From contig DJMH01000011.1 of the NCBI GenBank assembly GCA_002435305.1, forward strand, positions 3,679 to 28,537: a DNA stretch of 24,859 nucleotides. The letters are read 5' to 3'. The DNA comes from Dehalococcoidia bacterium UBA6495 (GTDB lineage: Bacteria; Chloroflexota; Dehalococcoidia; Lucifugimonadales; UBA826). Position numbers and translations under genes: made by a program. Within the stretch, counting starts at the first letter, position 1. Each line of letters starts with the position of its first letter. This document shows, in pieces, positions 24,033 through 24,859 of the stretch. The notes beneath the pieces are model-generated. The model did no database searches and was not told the DNA's origin. It saw nothing but the letters and a program-made list of their open reading frames with translations.

Positions 24033-24131
24033 AAATTACACATATCCCTCGATAATACTAATTTTATGCTGTTGGAATGATAAAACGTAATCCCCCAGGT
24101 GGCTTCATCTCCAAATGACTAGTAATGGAAA

Positions 24132-24140
24132 TGTTATACT
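24132..24140 (+). promoter_or_regulatory. Extended -10 promoter for the second TPP enzyme gene
   Basis: TGT followed by TATACT (24135-24140) forms an extended -10, 45 nt before the ATG. No -35 of quality is seen. The gap 24033-24185 also has to contain the divergent bpsA promoter. Confidence 0.45.
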
Positions 24141-24185
24141 CCGCCTCATCTTAGCGGTAAGTACAAAATTTAGGGAGAGCAAGTC

Positions 24186-24859
24186 ATGTTGGTAATAGAT
24201 GCTATCTCACAAATTCTAAAGAAAGAAGGTGTGGAGTACCTTAGTGCTTTTCCTACAACTTCAGTGATAGAGGCAGCGGCCGGATCAGGGATCAAACCGA
24301 TAATATGTAGACAAGAACGGGTCGGGGTAGGGATTGCCGACGGTTATTCAAGAATTACCACAGGTAATCCTCCTGGCGTTTTTGCAATGCAATACGGCCC
24401 TGGAGCCGAAAATGCCTATCCAGGAGTGGCAACAGCATTTGCCGATGCAGTACCTGTGCTATTTTTGCCTCTTGGTCACAGAAGAGATCGTGATAGAGTC
24501 TTTCCGCATTTTAATTCAGTCGATAGCTTCTCTACCGTTACTAAATATGTCGAGCAACTGAATGAAGCAGAGTCAGTTGCAGACACAATGAGAAGGGCTT
24601 TTTCACGTTTGAAAAACGGCCGTCCAGGGCCAGTAATGGTTGAAATACCTGTTGACGTCGCCGAGCAAGAAGTCGAGGCATCGACAATCTCTCGGTACGA
24701 GAAAGCAATGACCGTGCGTTCTTTGGCAGAGGAGGAGGCCGTGCTGAGAGTAGCAAAAACTATACTTAGCTCAAAAACGCCTCTGATATATGCTGGGCAG
24801 GGAGTGTTATATTCTGGTGCGTCACAAGAGTTACAAGAACTAGCAGAGTTAACTAACAT
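24186..24859 (+). CDS. Thiamine-diphosphate-dependent enzyme, N-terminal part (cut by window edge)
   Basis: The frame is open from the ATG at 24186, with AGGGAG about 8 nt upstream, to the right edge (224 codons). It is a clear paralogue of the TPP enzyme at 20430: CRQERVGVGIADGYSR with the catalytic glutamate, YGPGAENAYPGV, LKNGRPGPVMVE and AGQGVLYSGA align with their counterparts. The central NADH-like domain is just starting and the C-terminal TPP-diphosphate domain lies outside the window. The substrate is unknown. Divergence in the loop after LPLG (HRRDRDRV against GSTAGRVGV) suggests a different substrate from its paralogue, which is inference. Confidence 0.88.
   Translation, partial: MLVIDAISQILKKEGVEYLSAFPTTSVIEAAAGSGIKPIICRQERVGVGIADGYSRITTGNPPGVFAMQYGPGAENAYPGVATAFADAVPVLFLPLGHRRDRDRVFPHFNSVDSFSTVTKYVEQLNEAESVADTMRRAFSRLKNGRPGPVMVEIPVDVAEQEVEASTISRYEKAMTVRSLAEEEAVLRVAKTILSSKTPLIYAGQGVLYSGASQELQELAELTN

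Noticed and set aside
24476..24859. Minus-strand open frame at the right edge
   Set aside because: It is antisense to the second TPP enzyme, whose plus-strand reading aligns over its whole length with the paralogue at 20430.
1..24859. CRISPR arrays, insertion sequences, prophage genes, tRNA or rRNA genes
   Set aside because: No regularly spaced repeats, transposase or phage motifs, or tRNA T-arm signatures were found on either strand by reading; short or divergent ones could be missed without a search tool.

Overview
The window holds about 20 complete protein genes plus two cut off by the window edges. It is gene-dense and moderately AT-rich, with good Shine-Dalgarno sites on many genes and several TTG starts. 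A replication block places a DnaD-domain loader and a DnaC-like ATPase directly after dnaB. With the other housekeeping genes and a right half of FAD, NHL and paralogous thiamine-diphosphate (TPP) enzymes, this suggests an uncultured member of the Chloroflexota, perhaps a marine SAR202/Dehalococcoidia-type lineage. That placement is inference from gene content; no 16S rRNA or tRNA gene is visible.

Left part (1-8436). A clpC gene runs off the left edge on the minus strand. Next are a PHP-domain phosphoesterase (+), holA (-) and a small DUF1232 membrane protein (+). A replication operon follows: rplI, dnaB, a DnaD-domain helicase loader, a protein with two tandem DnaC-like AAA+ domains, and probably a HIT-family protein.

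Middle (8529-15067). A class I DAHP synthase gene on the minus strand opens the aromatic amino acid pathway. It is preceded by what looks like a complete ribosome-mediated attenuator: a promoter, a 29-residue leader peptide with an F-Y-Y-Y-F run, an alternative antiterminator pairing and a U-tailed terminator. Divergent from it is a genuine formylglycine-generating enzyme (both active-site cysteines present) that carries a sulfatase-like C-T-A-S-R motif in its own N-terminus. Then come alaS and ruvX (ruvX apparently starting at CTG), and a convergent zinc alcohol dehydrogenase.

Right part (15151-24859). A minus-strand operon yceD-rpmF-fabD-nusB-acpP has a recognisable promoter and a strong terminator. 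It is followed by a plus-strand accessory set: an FAD dehydrogenase of the fumarate reductase/TcuA type, an NHL beta-propeller protein and a TPP enzyme. A minus-strand pair then encodes a BpsA-type branched polyamine synthase and a DUF2156 acyltransferase. These two are fused by a CTGA stop/start overlap, which again implies a CTG start. The window ends in a second, paralogous TPP enzyme.

The strongest candidates for something undescribed are the aromatic attenuator (9651-9836), the duplicated DnaC-like loader with complementary Walker-motif defects, the two independent CTG starts, and the bpsA-DUF2156 pair.
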